Part shown: piece after piece, positions 1 to 8,607 of the stretch
Numbering within the stretch: position 1 is the stretch's first letter
How the letters are laid out: the number at the start of each line of letters is the position of its first letter
Source: Secundilactobacillus pentosiphilus
GTDB taxonomy: Bacteria; Bacillota; Bacilli; Lactobacillales; Lactobacillaceae
Assembly (NCBI RefSeq): GCF_002217985.1
Contig: NZ_BCMI01000007.1
Coordinates: 1-64,000 of the forward strand
Length of the DNA: 64,000 bases
Direction: 5' to 3'
Translations under genes and position numbers: made by a program
Notes under the pieces: generated by a model
Told to the model about the DNA's origin: nothing
Database searches by the model: none
The model's input: the letters and a program-made list of their open reading frames with translations, nothing else

Positions 1-215
1 AGCGAAATTGACTTCGCAAATTACATTTGATATCAGCCGAAACTGATATACCCTGCACATTTGTGAAACAAAACTTTGTTCAGTTTTCAAAGGTCTACCA
101 AGCAAATCCTTTTTCGAATCAGCTTTTTAATTGTACCTGATCACCTCAAGAAAGTCAATAAAAACTTTCTGTATCAACATTCCTTATCGAAATGTCTCTC
201 GCTGAGGCAACTTAT
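1..215 (-). other. 5' leader of an rRNA operon (16S lies left of the window)
   Basis: On the minus strand this AT-rich stretch follows two strong promoters and carries a boxA-like antitermination sequence (TTTGAAAACTGA, complement of 82-93) of the type found upstream of 16S in Firmicutes. A hairpin with arms TATATCAG/CTGATATC sits near 30-52. No structural rRNA is inside the window, so the identity rests on the boxA-like motif and the promoters. An alternative is the leader of another highly expressed stable RNA cluster. Confidence 0.6.
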
Positions 216-217
216 TA

Positions 218-246
218 AGAATATCATCATCACCATCAATTGTCAA
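218..246 (-). promoter_or_regulatory. rRNA-type promoter P2 (proximal)
   Basis: On the minus strand TTGACA (241-246) is followed after exactly 17 bp by TATTCT (218-223). It reads toward the window's left edge into the boxA-like leader. The perfect -35 and its pairing with an upstream promoter fit a tandem rrn promoter. Confidence 0.7.
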
Positions 247-309
247 CACATAACTTTTAAAACTTTGAACCGGTACATGTGCTTCACATCTCTCGCGACA
301 ACAGATAAC

Positions 310-338
310 ATCATACCAAGTATTCCCGGCTTGGTCAA
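310..338 (-). promoter_or_regulatory. rRNA-type promoter P1 (distal) with AT-rich UP region
   Basis: TTGACC (333-338) and TATGAT (310-315) on the minus strand are 17 bp apart. Directly upstream (339-365) is an A/T tract resembling an UP element. It is about 92 bp from P2, a common spacing of tandem rrn promoters. Confidence 0.7.
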
Positions 339-432
339 TTACTTTTTTAAATTAATTAAAAATCAAGCCTGCCTCACTCTTTCAATAACCAGGTCTCGAA
401 GATACAGCGATAAACAACTTCATATTAATAAC

Positions 433-463
433 AAAAAAATCGACTCGTTTTCACGAATCGATT
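433..463 (-). terminator. Intrinsic terminator of tyrS
   Basis: On the minus strand AATCGATTCGT and ACGAGTCGATT pair around a GAAA loop and are followed by a T run. It lies 18 bp past the tyrS stop codon. Confidence 0.8.
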
Positions 464-480
464 CCCCAGTTAAAAGACTA

Positions 481-1737
481 TTATTTAACTCTGGCTAAGA
501 AGTAACGCTTCTTACCGCGACGTACAATCACAAACTTGCCATCAAAATGGGTGCTTGGATCAATTTCAGCATTGACGTCCGTTACTTTTTCACCGTTAAT
601 ACGAATCGCCCCGTTATTGACGTCTTCACGAGCTTGACGGCGAGACGGTTCAATGGCGGTCACATCAACCAGCCACTCAACAATATTGCGCTTATCACTC
701 GTTACATCAACTGAAGGCATGTTCTTGAAACCCTGTTCGATTTCACTAACGGATAAATTAGCCACATCCCCTGAAAAAAGTGCTTTGGAAATATTCTCAG
801 CTTCAGTAACGGCCGCCTGCCCGTGGACAAATTCAGTCACTTCTTCAGCCAGCCGGCGCTGAGCCTCTCTTTTTTCAGGCTGCGTATCAACTTTCTTAGC
901 TAAATCATCAATTTCATCCTGACTCAGGAAAGTAAAGTACTTCAAGTATTTAACAACGTCCCGATCATCTTGGTTCAGCCAGAACTGGTAGAACTCATAA
1001 GGTGTCGTCTTTTCTGGATCGAGCCAAACAGCGCCGCCAGCAGTTTTGCCAAACTTCGTCCCATCCGCCTTTAACATCAGTGGAATGGTCAGACCAAACG
1101 CCTTTGCTTCTGGCCCCTCAATTTTATGAATCAAGTCAATCCCAGCAGTGATATTCCCCCACTGGTCCGCACCCCCAACCTGAAGTTGAACGTCTTCGGC
1201 TTGATATAAATGAAGAAAATCAACTGACTGGAGGATTTGATAAGTAAATTCAGTAAACGAAATACCTACTTCAAGCCGTGAAGCAACGACTTCTTTAGCC
1301 AGCATGTTATTAACGTTGAATAACTTACCGTAATCCCGTAAGAATTCTAGCAGAGACATCTTTGAAAGCCAATCGTAGTTGTTAACGATCTTAAAGCTGC
1401 CATCCTGACCAAATAAATGTTCCATTTGTGCGGTAATGGCCGCTTCATTGTGATGAACTTGTTCCATAGATTGCAAAACACGTTCGGACTTCTTACCACT
1501 GGGATCCCCGATTGAACCAGTACCGCCACCGATAACAATGTAAGGCCGGTGTCCAGCTAACTGGAATCGTTTCAAAATCATAAAGGGAATTAGGTGTCCC
1601 ACATGCATTGAATCTCCGGTAGGATCGATCCCTACATATAAACCAACCGACTTATTTTTAACCAAGTCAGACAGCCCTGCTTCATCCGTTTGCTGATTAA
1701 TCGCGCCACGCCATTTAAGTTCATCTAAAATTGTCAC
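481..1737 (-). CDS. tyrS: Tyrosyl-tRNA synthetase
   Basis: Class I aminoacyl-tRNA synthetase that charges tRNA-Tyr in the cytoplasm. The 418 residues match the usual bacterial TyrS length. Seen: the HIGH-type signature HVGH (45-48), the KMSKS-type loop KFGKT (228-232), the tyrosine pocket sequence LQVGGADQWGN (about 185-195), and a C-terminal S4 RNA-binding domain from about 350 (RRQAREDVNNGAIRINGEKV). The start is GTG, seven bases after a GAGGAGG ribosome site. It is monocistronic, controlled by a Tyr T-box at 1755-1990 and closed by a terminator at 433-463. The charged-tRNA feedback is known for the family; the specifier codon seen here agrees with it. Confidence 0.97.
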   Translation of the reverse strand: MTILDELKWRGAINQQTDEAGLSDLVKNKSVGLYVGIDPTGDSMHVGHLIPFMILKRFQLAGHRPYIVIGGGTGSIGDPSGKKSERVLQSMEQVHHNEAAITAQMEHLFGQDGSFKIVNNYDWLSKMSLLEFLRDYGKLFNVNNMLAKEVVASRLEVGISFTEFTYQILQSVDFLHLYQAEDVQLQVGGADQWGNITAGIDLIHKIEGPEAKAFGLTIPLMLKADGTKFGKTAGGAVWLDPEKTTPYEFYQFWLNQDDRDVVKYLKYFTFLSQDEIDDLAKKVDTQPEKREAQRRLAEEVTEFVHGQAAVTEAENISKALFSGDVANLSVSEIEQGFKNMPSVDVTSDKRNIVEWLVDVTAIEPSRRQAREDVNNGAIRINGEKVTDVNAEIDPSTHFDGKFVIVRRGKKRYFLARVK

Positions 1738-1754
1738 AGTTAAACCTCCTCAAG

Positions 1755-1990
1755 ATATTAAAAAAGTCCCCACCAGTCATTGACTAATAGGGACGAAATT
1801 GAATTCCGCGTTACCACCCAAGTTACGTTGCCACTATGGCAGCGTCGCTCGACATCGATATCGGCATGACCCGCCAGTGATTAACTGGATCGCTCCACAC
1901 TGTAATTCGGTCAGCCGGGACGCTTGACTTGCAGCATTCGTCAAGTTTCTAAATCGTTGCCCATCGCCTACTTCGGTGCTTCATAGCTGT
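1755..1990 (-). promoter_or_regulatory. T-box leader (Tyr) of tyrS
   Basis: The conserved T-box core TGGGTGGTAACGCGG lies at 1806-1820 (minus strand). It is followed by an intrinsic terminator (1766-1794, GTCCC/GGGAC outer stem, T run 1761-1765) and then the tyrS ribosome site. The probable specifier codon is TAC at complement 1902-1904, in the context GAATTACA, on the 3' side of stem I. Uncharged tRNA-Tyr would stabilise the antiterminator. Confidence 0.9.
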
Positions 1991-1995
1991 CATTA

Positions 1996-2024
1996 ATACT
2001 ACAAATCCTGTCAGCAAAAGTCAA
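1996..2024 (-). promoter_or_regulatory. Promoter of the tyrS T-box transcript
   Basis: Minus-strand TTGACT (2019-2024), 17 bp spacer, TAGTAT (1996-2001). The predicted start near 1989 is just ahead of T-box stem I. Confidence 0.7.
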
Positions 2025-2083
2025 GCTGCAGTCTGGGAGCCGTTTAATCTATAATAGAAGAAACAACCAAAGGAAGTGATTGT

Positions 2084-2875
2084 TTGCTCATCATTCTAAC
2101 ACTTATTACCCTGGCCAATTTGGCAGCTATCTTACCCTTAGTGCGGGGACAGCATGACCAACGCCTGGTTTGGGGGCCATTAATCAGCCTGCTGATCGTT
2201 TGGGATCTACTGATCTGCCTGCCGCTGATCATCTGGCCTCACCACACGCTAGCAACAGCTTTTAGCGTAGGCTTTTTAACTTGGTATTTAACTGCATCCG
2301 CCTACTTCTGGCTGACCAATTGGTATTACCGGCAGACAAGTACCCTAAAGAGACCCGACTACCTCATCATACTGGGTGCCAAGGTCACTTCAAATGGGCC
2401 TTCAAAAACGCTAGTCAGACGTCTGCAGACAGCACTTACCTTTTGCGTTTCACAGAAACAACCGCCTAAGCTGGTGTTAACGGGCGGTCAGGGTGGTGAT
2501 GAGCCTCAAAGCGAAGCGGCTGTCATGGCTAAATATTTAAAACAGTCTCACGTTGACCCAAATCAGCTGCTGTTGGAGCAGCACGCTACTTCTACAGAAA
2601 CCAACTTTAAGTTTTCAAAACAACTGATTGAAAACGATTGGCACGGGCCGGGTAAGCCCCGCATCCTGGTCGTCACCAGCGACTATCACCTCGTTCGCAG
2701 CAAGCTGTTAGCTTGGCGGCAGCGTTTACCGGTTCAGCTTTTAGGCTCCTGGACTACCACTGCCGCCCTGATGCCCGCAATAATGCGGGAAATAGCTGCT
2801 TTATTACTGCAATTAAAGTGGCCGTTAATCGTCATTTGGGTGCTGGGAACCCTACTCGTACAGGCCTTTGAATAA
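2084..2875 (+). CDS. YdcF/SanA-family (DUF218) membrane protein
   Basis: Three hydrophobic N-terminal segments (about 1-20, 28-50, 58-80) anchor a DUF218 domain (about 90-235), and a last hydrophobic helix lies at 240-262. Family signatures visible are the first strand DYLIILGAKV, the LVLTGGQGGDEPQSEA segment, TSTETNFKFSKQL and VVTSDYHLVRSKLL. DUF218 proteins are envelope proteins of poorly defined role; some relatives affect barrier function in enterobacteria, but no reaction is established. The start is TTG at 2084, seven bases after AGGAAG. A perfect TATAAT at 2050-2055 lies upstream with a weak -35. It is divergent from tyrS. Confidence 0.8.
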   Translation: MLIILTLITLANLAAILPLVRGQHDQRLVWGPLISLLIVWDLLICLPLIIWPHHTLATAFSVGFLTWYLTASAYFWLTNWYYRQTSTLKRPDYLIILGAKVTSNGPSKTLVRRLQTALTFCVSQKQPPKLVLTGGQGGDEPQSEAAVMAKYLKQSHVDPNQLLLEQHATSTETNFKFSKQLIENDWHGPGKPRILVVTSDYHLVRSKLLAWRQRLPVQLLGSWTTTAALMPAIMREIAALLLQLKWPLIVIWVLGTLLVQAFE

Positions 2876-2924
2876 GTGAATTTTCACACATGAAAATAAA
2901 ACTGTAATTTTTTTACATTTTCCC

Positions 2925-2953
2925 TTGCGAAAGTAAAGGGAATCTTATATACT
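2925..2953 (+). promoter_or_regulatory. Promoter of the 6-phosphogluconate dehydrogenase gene
   Basis: TTGCGA (2925-2930), 17 bp spacer, TATACT (2948-2953). The transcript leader would be about 40 nt and ends in a GCGAGGAG ribosome site. Confidence 0.65.
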
Positions 2954-3000
2954 AATCCTGTTGCAAAATTTCAGGTAAAAAGAAGCGAGGAGTTTTTCTG

Positions 3001-3900
3001 ATGAAATTAGGTTTAATTGGATTAGGTAAAATGGGTATTCACTTAGCCCAAAACATGATTCGGCATAACAATGAAGTTGTTGGTTTCGATTTGAACACTG
3101 ACTTAGTTGAAGAAGCAGCCACTTACGGCGCTGATAAAGCAACGACACTCAAAGAAATGATTGATCAGTTACCATCACCAAAGATTGTTTGGATCATGGT
3201 ACCTGCTGGTAAACCAACTGATGCTACCGTTGACGACTTAGCCGGTGCTTTAGGCAAGGGCGACATCGTTATTGACGGCGGTAACACTTTCTGGAAAGAT
3301 TCACTCCGTCACAACCGTCTTCTAGGCGCAAAGGGCATCCACTACTTTGACTGTGGCTCTTCAGGCGGCTGGAGCGGCGCCCTTAACGGCGGTAACTTCA
3401 TGATCGGTGGCGACGAACCAGAAGTCTTCGAAACGATCCGCCCATTATTTGAAGATATCTCACAAAAAGATGGTTATCTCTACACTGGTAAAGCCGGTTC
3501 AGGTCACTACTTGAAGATGGTTCATAACGGTATCGAATACGGGATGATGGAAGCCATCGGTGAAGGTTTTGAAGTTCTCCAAGCCTCCGACTTCGATTAT
3601 GACAACCGTGCCGTTGCTAAGGTATGGAACAACGGGTCAGTTGTTCGCAGCTGGTTAATGGAATTGGCTGAGGCAGCCTTTGAAAAGGATCCTAACTTAG
3701 ATGCCATCAAGGGCCGTATGCACTCTAACGGTGAAGGCCAATGGACTGTTGAAGACGCAATGGACCACGCTGTACCAACACCAGTTATTTCAGCTGCTGT
3801 TATGACACGGTTCCGTTCAATGCAAGATGACACCTTCAACGGTAAAGTCGTTTCTGCCTTACGTAACGGTTTCGGTGGTCACGCAATGGACAAAAACTAA
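3001..3900 (+). CDS. gnd: 6-phosphogluconate dehydrogenase, short (GntZ/YqeC) type
   Basis: Converts 6-phosphogluconate to ribulose 5-phosphate plus CO2 with NAD(P)+. At 299 residues it belongs to the short family rather than the roughly 470-residue form. Seen: Rossmann motif GLIGLGKMG at the N-terminus, substrate-binding DCGSSGG (117-123), and KMVHNGIEYG (172-181) with the catalytic lysine and the following Asn. An Asp (residue 30) at the end of the second strand suggests NAD rather than NADP preference; this is inference. It is a single gene with its own promoter and a strong terminator. The pathway partner glucose-6-phosphate dehydrogenase is not in the window. Confidence 0.9.
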   Translation: MKLGLIGLGKMGIHLAQNMIRHNNEVVGFDLNTDLVEEAATYGADKATTLKEMIDQLPSPKIVWIMVPAGKPTDATVDDLAGALGKGDIVIDGGNTFWKDSLRHNRLLGAKGIHYFDCGSSGGWSGALNGGNFMIGGDEPEVFETIRPLFEDISQKDGYLYTGKAGSGHYLKMVHNGIEYGMMEAIGEGFEVLQASDFDYDNRAVAKVWNNGSVVRSWLMELAEAAFEKDPNLDAIKGRMHSNGEGQWTVEDAMDHAVPTPVISAAVMTRFRSMQDDTFNGKVVSALRNGFGGHAMDKN

Positions 3901-3916
3901 TTTTAAACCAATGATG

Positions 3917-3946
3917 AAAAGGCCACGCAATTGCGTGGCCTTTTTT
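3917..3946 (+). terminator. Intrinsic terminator after gnd
   Basis: A perfect 14-bp palindrome AAAAGGCCACGCAA/TTGCGTGGCCTTTT with six T. The sequence also works on the other strand. Confidence 0.9.
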
Positions 3947-4010
3947 ACTTCGCATCATCAGATTGAATATGCGATAATGAGTTATTACATCAAACTGGGG
4001 AGAGTTTACT

Positions 4011-7000
4011 TTGAAACATAAAACTAATCGGTTACCAGTGTGGTTCATCTACACACTGGCGTTTATCATCATCGCAGCGGTTTCCTTTGGTGCACTCCGC
4101 GCTACCGGCCACTCTACCATTTGGAATCTAGATGGCATTGCCCAGCACTACCCCATTTTAAAAGAATTCTACCGTATCCTGCAGGGTACCGCTCATCAAT
4201 CGTTGTTTAGCTGGTCTTGGAATTTAGGCCTCGGTGCTGATCAAATGACCACTTTTGCCTACTACTTAGTCGGCGACCCGTTTAGTTACTTAATTGTACT
4301 ATTTCCCGTCCACCAAATTGAGCTGGGCTATACGTTATTGACCATTCTTAGGCTGTACGTTGTTGGTCTCTCCTTTATCGTACTAGCCAAACATTTCCAC
4401 TTTAAACCCGTTGGCCAGATTATCGGTGCCTTGATCTACACCTTTAACGGTTTTGCCTTCTATGTCAGTTATCACCACCCGTTCTTCTTGCTGCCAATGA
4501 TTTTCTTCCCCCTGCTTTGCCTCACGGTTGACTGGGTCTTACAGGGAAAATCATGGTGGTGGCTAGGAACCATCACCGCGGCTATTTTAGTCTGCAACGT
4601 CTACTTTGCTTATTTAATGGCCTTTGGTGCACTGATTTTTCTGATCATTAGATACTGCGATTTAAAGCAAAAGGGTGCCCTGATCCCGAAAGTATGGCAA
4701 CTATTGCTGCGCTTCTTAATGTCGATGGTCCTTGCGCTTCTGCTGGCCGCCGTTATTTTACTGCCGAACGTCATGGCCATGATGAACAGTTCGCGAATGG
4801 GCGGATCGATTTTTGCCAATAACCTGTTCTGGTACCCCGAAATTTACTACCGCACACTGCCTGATAACCTCCTAACCTCCAACGGTAATATCTACTACTG
4901 GGCATTGATCGCAACTAGTGGGCTCTCATTGATTGCCATGATTTGGACGTTGCGTCGGTTCAAACGTTATCTGGCGCTCAATATCACGTTGATTTTAATT
5001 GCACTTGGCCTGCTTTTTCCAGCCGTAGCTGCCACCTTAAACGTACTGAGTACCCCTTCCAATCGCTGGTTGATGATGGCTCAGTTAGTCTTTGCCTTAG
5101 TTGCCGCTACCTTAGTCGACCACCTGGCTGACTATAGCGTCCGGGATTTTCTCTGGCTGACCGGTATCATTGCTGGTTTAATTATCGTCATTTGGGTAGC
5201 CAATGGTTACTTATTTAAGTTTCGGCAGATTCAGCTGCTGACCTACCTGATCTTCATGCTGTTTGTTTGGCTGTTTAGCCTGCTGCTTTTAAAACCGCAA
5301 CTTGCTAAACCGCTAAGATGGGGATTACTAAGTCTGGTGATGCTGAATGCCATCGCTACTGGGTTAAGCTTTTACGACGACAATTACAGTGGTGCCCCAG
5401 AAAATGAGCTCCCTGCTAACACTGCTAATCAATGGTCAAAATGGTACTACGACATTGCTGATCAGTACCTGCATCAGCATGATAAGCACTTTTACCGGAC
5501 TTCCACGACTAACGATTACTATACAATGACAACCGTCGGCAACAACCTCCCGATGCTGCTGAACACGCACACCATCAGTTCGTACTATTCGGTTCAAAAC
5601 GGTGATGTGAACCACTTCAATCAGCAACTCGCCAACGTTCAAAACAGCATGAACAACCCTACCAGTGAAGCCGACACCCGTGGTTCTATTCTTTCCCTGC
5701 TTAACGTAAAATACCTCTTTGCTCGGGAAGATGACATGCTGAATCATAAGGCGATGCCCTACGGCTTCCAGCAGTTAAAAACCAAGCGCGGCCAACCCGT
5801 CATTATTGCAGACCACCCGGTCTATACTGTGGGCAACGGAACTGGCACAGCAATTTTAAAGAACCGCTATGCCTTACCGCTGGTTTATACCCAAAGTTCG
5901 CAGATCACGCCAACCGTCTTTCAGAAACTAACCGCGCTGCAACGGCAGGAAGCCTTACTCGAAGGTGCTAGTGTCAAAAAAGCGGTCCCAGGAGTGGCAA
6001 AAACACAGCCGAAAACCGCAACTCAGCACGTGGGCTACAAGGTTCAACTAACCAGTCTGCCGGTCCTGAAGATCCCGGACTTGATCAACTACCGGCTGCA
6101 GCATAATACCAAGCACTCCCAATCAGCGGCACTGGGCAAACAGCCTCTCCCCCCTAAGGAAGCGGCTAACTACGCTGCGGCAACCGGCCTTGATAAGCCT
6201 TCAACTAAGGCGGACAGGCTATTAGCCCAAAATCAAGTGATTATCGATAACAATACTGAAGCCAACCGAAATGGCCTTCACGAAATGACCAGCGACGTAC
6301 TTGGGCAGCAGCAAACCTACGCACTGAAGCTGAAGCACCCCAAACAAGTCCAAGGCAGTGAACTTTACTTGGACCTCTCCGGCATTTCAACTACTTTTCC
6401 CGATACTGCCAAACGGCTGAATCACTATGCCATGAAAGCTAAATTTGCTGGTACGCCGCTGCCGAAGGGCCAGCAGAAAAATAACTGGCGGACGATCATT
6501 AACAACCCCCTCTTTAATGCTTACACGATGACCATTAAAACCAGCCGTGGCAAAACGGTCTACAACCAGTTTGGTATCAATAACCTTTCCGACTACGAGC
6601 CTAAAAACCACCTGCTGATCAACCTGGGTTATGCCACTCATTTGCGGAAGACCATTAACCTTTCATTTACTAGTGCGGAAAAAATTCACTTCAAGCACGT
6701 TAAAGTCATTGCCGTCCCGTACGCTGCCAAATATCGCCAGCAAACGACCAACCTGCAAAAGACCGGTCTGCTTCACCAGCACGTCACTAACAACGAGGTC
6801 AGTGGCACTTCTGTCGGTGCCGGCAAGCGAATCCTCACTACCAGCATTCCTTACAGTAAGGGCTGGCAGCTGAAGATTGATGGGCAAGCGGCAAAAACAC
6901 AGCTGGTTAACTCTGGATTTGTGGGTGCCACCCTTCCGAGCGGTACCCATCGAATCAAACTCACTTATCGTACTCCCGGGCTAAAAGCCGGCTTCTGGTT

Positions 7001-7097
7001 ATCGATCATCGGCGTGACCTTAGCAGTACTGTCCGGCGGTTGGCTGATGATTAAGCACCATGCACGTCAAAAAGCTATTTCCCCCCGGCGTCACTAA
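4011..7097 (+). CDS. YfhO-family polytopic membrane protein
   Basis: A 1028-residue protein. About the first 460 residues are a series of hydrophobic helices with short charged loops; residues about 465-990 form a large extracytoplasmic domain; a single helix lies near 1000-1018, before a basic tail. The layout and N-terminal segments (for example NLDGIAQHYPILKEFYRILQ) match the YfhO family, GT-C-like membrane proteins linked in Bacillus and Listeria to glycosylation of lipoteichoic acid. The partner lipid-linked sugar synthase (CsbB/GtcA type) is not in the window. The start is TTG after GGGAGAG. The gene stands alone between gnd and the histidine phosphatase. Confidence 0.8.
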   Translation: MKHKTNRLPVWFIYTLAFIIIAAVSFGALRATGHSTIWNLDGIAQHYPILKEFYRILQGTAHQSLFSWSWNLGLGADQMTTFAYYLVGDPFSYLIVLFPVHQIELGYTLLTILRLYVVGLSFIVLAKHFHFKPVGQIIGALIYTFNGFAFYVSYHHPFFLLPMIFFPLLCLTVDWVLQGKSWWWLGTITAAILVCNVYFAYLMAFGALIFLIIRYCDLKQKGALIPKVWQLLLRFLMSMVLALLLAAVILLPNVMAMMNSSRMGGSIFANNLFWYPEIYYRTLPDNLLTSNGNIYYWALIATSGLSLIAMIWTLRRFKRYLALNITLILIALGLLFPAVAATLNVLSTPSNRWLMMAQLVFALVAATLVDHLADYSVRDFLWLTGIIAGLIIVIWVANGYLFKFRQIQLLTYLIFMLFVWLFSLLLLKPQLAKPLRWGLLSLVMLNAIATGLSFYDDNYSGAPENELPANTANQWSKWYYDIADQYLHQHDKHFYRTSTTNDYYTMTTVGNNLPMLLNTHTISSYYSVQNGDVNHFNQQLANVQNSMNNPTSEADTRGSILSLLNVKYLFAREDDMLNHKAMPYGFQQLKTKRGQPVIIADHPVYTVGNGTGTAILKNRYALPLVYTQSSQITPTVFQKLTALQRQEALLEGASVKKAVPGVAKTQPKTATQHVGYKVQLTSLPVLKIPDLINYRLQHNTKHSQSAALGKQPLPPKEAANYAAATGLDKPSTKADRLLAQNQVIIDNNTEANRNGLHEMTSDVLGQQQTYALKLKHPKQVQGSELYLDLSGISTTFPDTAKRLNHYAMKAKFAGTPLPKGQQKNNWRTIINNPLFNAYTMTIKTSRGKTVYNQFGINNLSDYEPKNHLLINLGYATHLRKTINLSFTSAEKIHFKHVKVIAVPYAAKYRQQTTNLQKTGLLHQHVTNNEVSGTSVGAGKRILTTSIPYSKGWQLKIDGQAAKTQLVNSGFVGATLPSGTHRIKLTYRTPGLKAGFWLSIIGVTLAVLSGGWLMIKHHARQKAISPRRH

Positions 7098-7121
7098 CCG
7101 TTAAAGCGGATCAATCAACGT

Positions 7122-7150
7122 TTGGAAAGGCTTGCATAAATTGATATAAT
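7122..7150 (+). promoter_or_regulatory. Promoter of the histidine phosphatase gene
   Basis: TTGGAA (7122-7127), 17 bp spacer, consensus TATAAT (7145-7150). Because the -10 box overlaps the upstream ATG at 7149, that ATG cannot be the start and the GTG at 7194 is preferred. Confidence 0.75.
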
Positions 7151-7193
7151 GAACGTGAATGAAACATATTTTTGCATTCTGGGAGGGTTTACT

Positions 7194-7859
7194 GTGAAAA
7201 CATTTACTGCGTACTTCGTTCGGCACGGGCAAACAATGCTGAACCACTATAATAAAATTCAGGGCTGGATCGATTCCCCACTAACTGAAAAGGGAATTGC
7301 CGATGCTAAACGTGCCGGCCAGCAGTTAAAGAATATCGACTTTGCTGCTGCGTACAGCAGTGATTCGGGCCGAGCAATTGAAACGGCGTCTTACATTTTA
7401 AAGGCCAATAAGGAAAACATTAATATTATCAGTTACCAGTATCCCGAATTTCGTGAGCAGTGCCACGGTTACTTCGAAGGTAACGATGCTAACCAAATGT
7501 GGCAGTTTGTTGGTGAACAGGTTCAGTTAACTTCTGAATCCGCCGTGCTGGGTAAATACGGCTTGGAAAAAGCCCGCGACCTGATCCACAAAGCTGACCT
7601 TTATGGTGAAGCGGAGAGCAACGCCATGTTTTGGGAACGGCTAGACCGTGGCTTTAATAAATTACGTGACAATACCCATGACGGCGACCAAATACTCGTC
7701 GTCTCACACGGTATGACCATTCGGTCGATCATTGACCGCTACGCACCCGAACTGGATGAAGGGGTCCCGACCATTAACGGCAGCATTTCAAAGTTAACCA
7801 TTACGGATAACGATATCAAAGTCGACTTCTTTAATAAAACCGATTTTGTTGCCAAATAA
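7194..7859 (+). CDS. Histidine phosphatase family protein (phosphoglycerate mutase-like)
   Basis: 221 residues from GTG, which follows a GGGAGGG ribosome site. Catalytic signature VRHGQT lies near the N-terminus; the second catalytic histidine is in SHGMTIRS near residue 175. The family includes cofactor-dependent phosphoglycerate mutases and assorted small-molecule phosphatases. The residues around the active site and the long mid-region do not identify a specific substrate, so the glycolytic role should not be assumed. It is monocistronic and is followed by a strong terminator shared with the convergent genes downstream. Confidence 0.8.
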   Translation: MKTFTAYFVRHGQTMLNHYNKIQGWIDSPLTEKGIADAKRAGQQLKNIDFAAAYSSDSGRAIETASYILKANKENINIISYQYPEFREQCHGYFEGNDANQMWQFVGEQVQLTSESAVLGKYGLEKARDLIHKADLYGEAESNAMFWERLDRGFNKLRDNTHDGDQILVVSHGMTIRSIIDRYAPELDEGVPTINGSISKLTITDNDIKVDFFNKTDFVAK

Positions 7860-7880
7860 TGAATTTATTTATTTCACCAA

Positions 7881-7925
7881 AAGAAGACCTGCTAGCCAGC
7901 TTGCAAACTGGTTAGCAGGTCTTCT
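7881..7925. terminator. Bidirectional terminator
   Basis: AAGAAGACCTGCTAGCCAG pairs with CTGGTTAGCAGGTCTTCTT around a short loop, with A and T tracts on both sides. It separates convergent genes. Confidence 0.9.
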
Positions 7926-7934
7926 TTTTCTGAT

Positions 7935-8168
7935 TTAGGCTTCAGCTACTTGACGCTTCTGAACCGCCGTTTCAGCCTGTGTCTTCACTTTGCTTTTGGC
8001 AACCACTACCCGGCCCATTAATTCTGCCACCTTAAACCGGTCGCTGGGATGATGATCCATCACGGTTACCATCACGGTACGTTCATAAATGTGTTCCACT
8101 CGCCCCACAAAACTGCAAGTAAGGTTACCATTGGGTTCACAGGTTACGATATCATTGATTTTAATCAT
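7935..8168 (-). CDS. Small DUF2187-like protein (second of a tandem pair)
   Basis: About 77 residues from the ATG at 8168. This start is chosen because GGAAAGG lies nine bases ahead, whereas the ATG at 8177 would have no spacing and overlaps the previous stop as ATGA. The segment IKINDIVTC...FVGRVEHIYERTVMVTVMD matches the short KOW-like beta-barrel pattern of DUF2187 proteins, which are of unknown function. A basic tail follows. It is translationally coupled to the similar gene upstream. Confidence 0.65.
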   Translation of the reverse strand: MIKINDIVTCEPNGNLTCSFVGRVEHIYERTVMVTVMDHHPSDRFKVAELMGRVVVAKSKVKTQAETAVQKRQVAEA

Positions 8169-8173
8169 GTTGA

Positions 8174-8410
8174 TCATCCTTTCCGTCGTTGGCACTGAAC
8201 GATTGTCATTGCCTTAGCATCATTTGCTTCAACTACCAGTTTATATTGGTTCTGTTCAACTATGCGGCGATCATGAAAGTGAAAGTTCATCACCTCAACG
8301 ACAAGCCGACTGCCAAATACTTGATTTACCCGACCAAGAAATGGCTTACTCATTTCTGCATGCTGACATCTTACTAGTCGACCTGCACTGATTTCAGGTG
8401 CTTCACTCAT
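8174..8410 (-). CDS. Small DUF2187-like protein (first of a tandem pair)
   Basis: 78 residues, ATG at 8410 eight bases after AAGGAGG. The pattern GRLVRCQH...FLGRVNQVFGSRLVVEVMNF resembles its downstream neighbour (hydrophobic-G-V-x-x-hydrophobic barrel strands), so the two look like diverged paralogues in one transcript. Function is unknown; a nucleic-acid-binding or KOW-like fold is only inference. Confidence 0.65.
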   Translation of the reverse strand: MSEAPEISAGRLVRCQHAEMSKPFLGRVNQVFGSRLVVEVMNFHFHDRRIVEQNQYKLVVEANDAKAMTIVQCQRRKG

Positions 8411-8531
8411 TCACGCCGCCTCCTTTTCTTCTATGTATTTAAATTATCAAACCAATAAGAAATAGTTTCGAATAAATTATGAACATTCCTTGAAACCGTT
8501 TTACAGTTCAATGACAAACCAGACATAAACT

Positions 8532-8575
8532 AAAAAATGCCTGATTTACGGCTATATCAACCGAAAAATCAGACA
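8532..8575 (-). terminator. Terminator of the B6/C-S lyase operon
   Basis: On the minus strand CTGATTT pairs with AAATCAG, with an extra inner CGG/CCG pair, followed by a T run. It lies 33 bp after the lyase stop. Confidence 0.75.
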
Positions 8576-8607
8576 CTCTGTTTATTATGTTTTATTTATA
8601 TTAAACG

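Noticed and set aside
76-498. 140-residue ORF at the left end
   Set aside because: It lies across the rRNA-type promoters and leader on the opposite strand and shows no family resemblance.
7149-7193. Upstream ATG as start of the histidine phosphatase
   Set aside because: It overlaps the -10 box of the promoter and has no ribosome site; the GTG at 7194 has GGGAGGG at the right distance.
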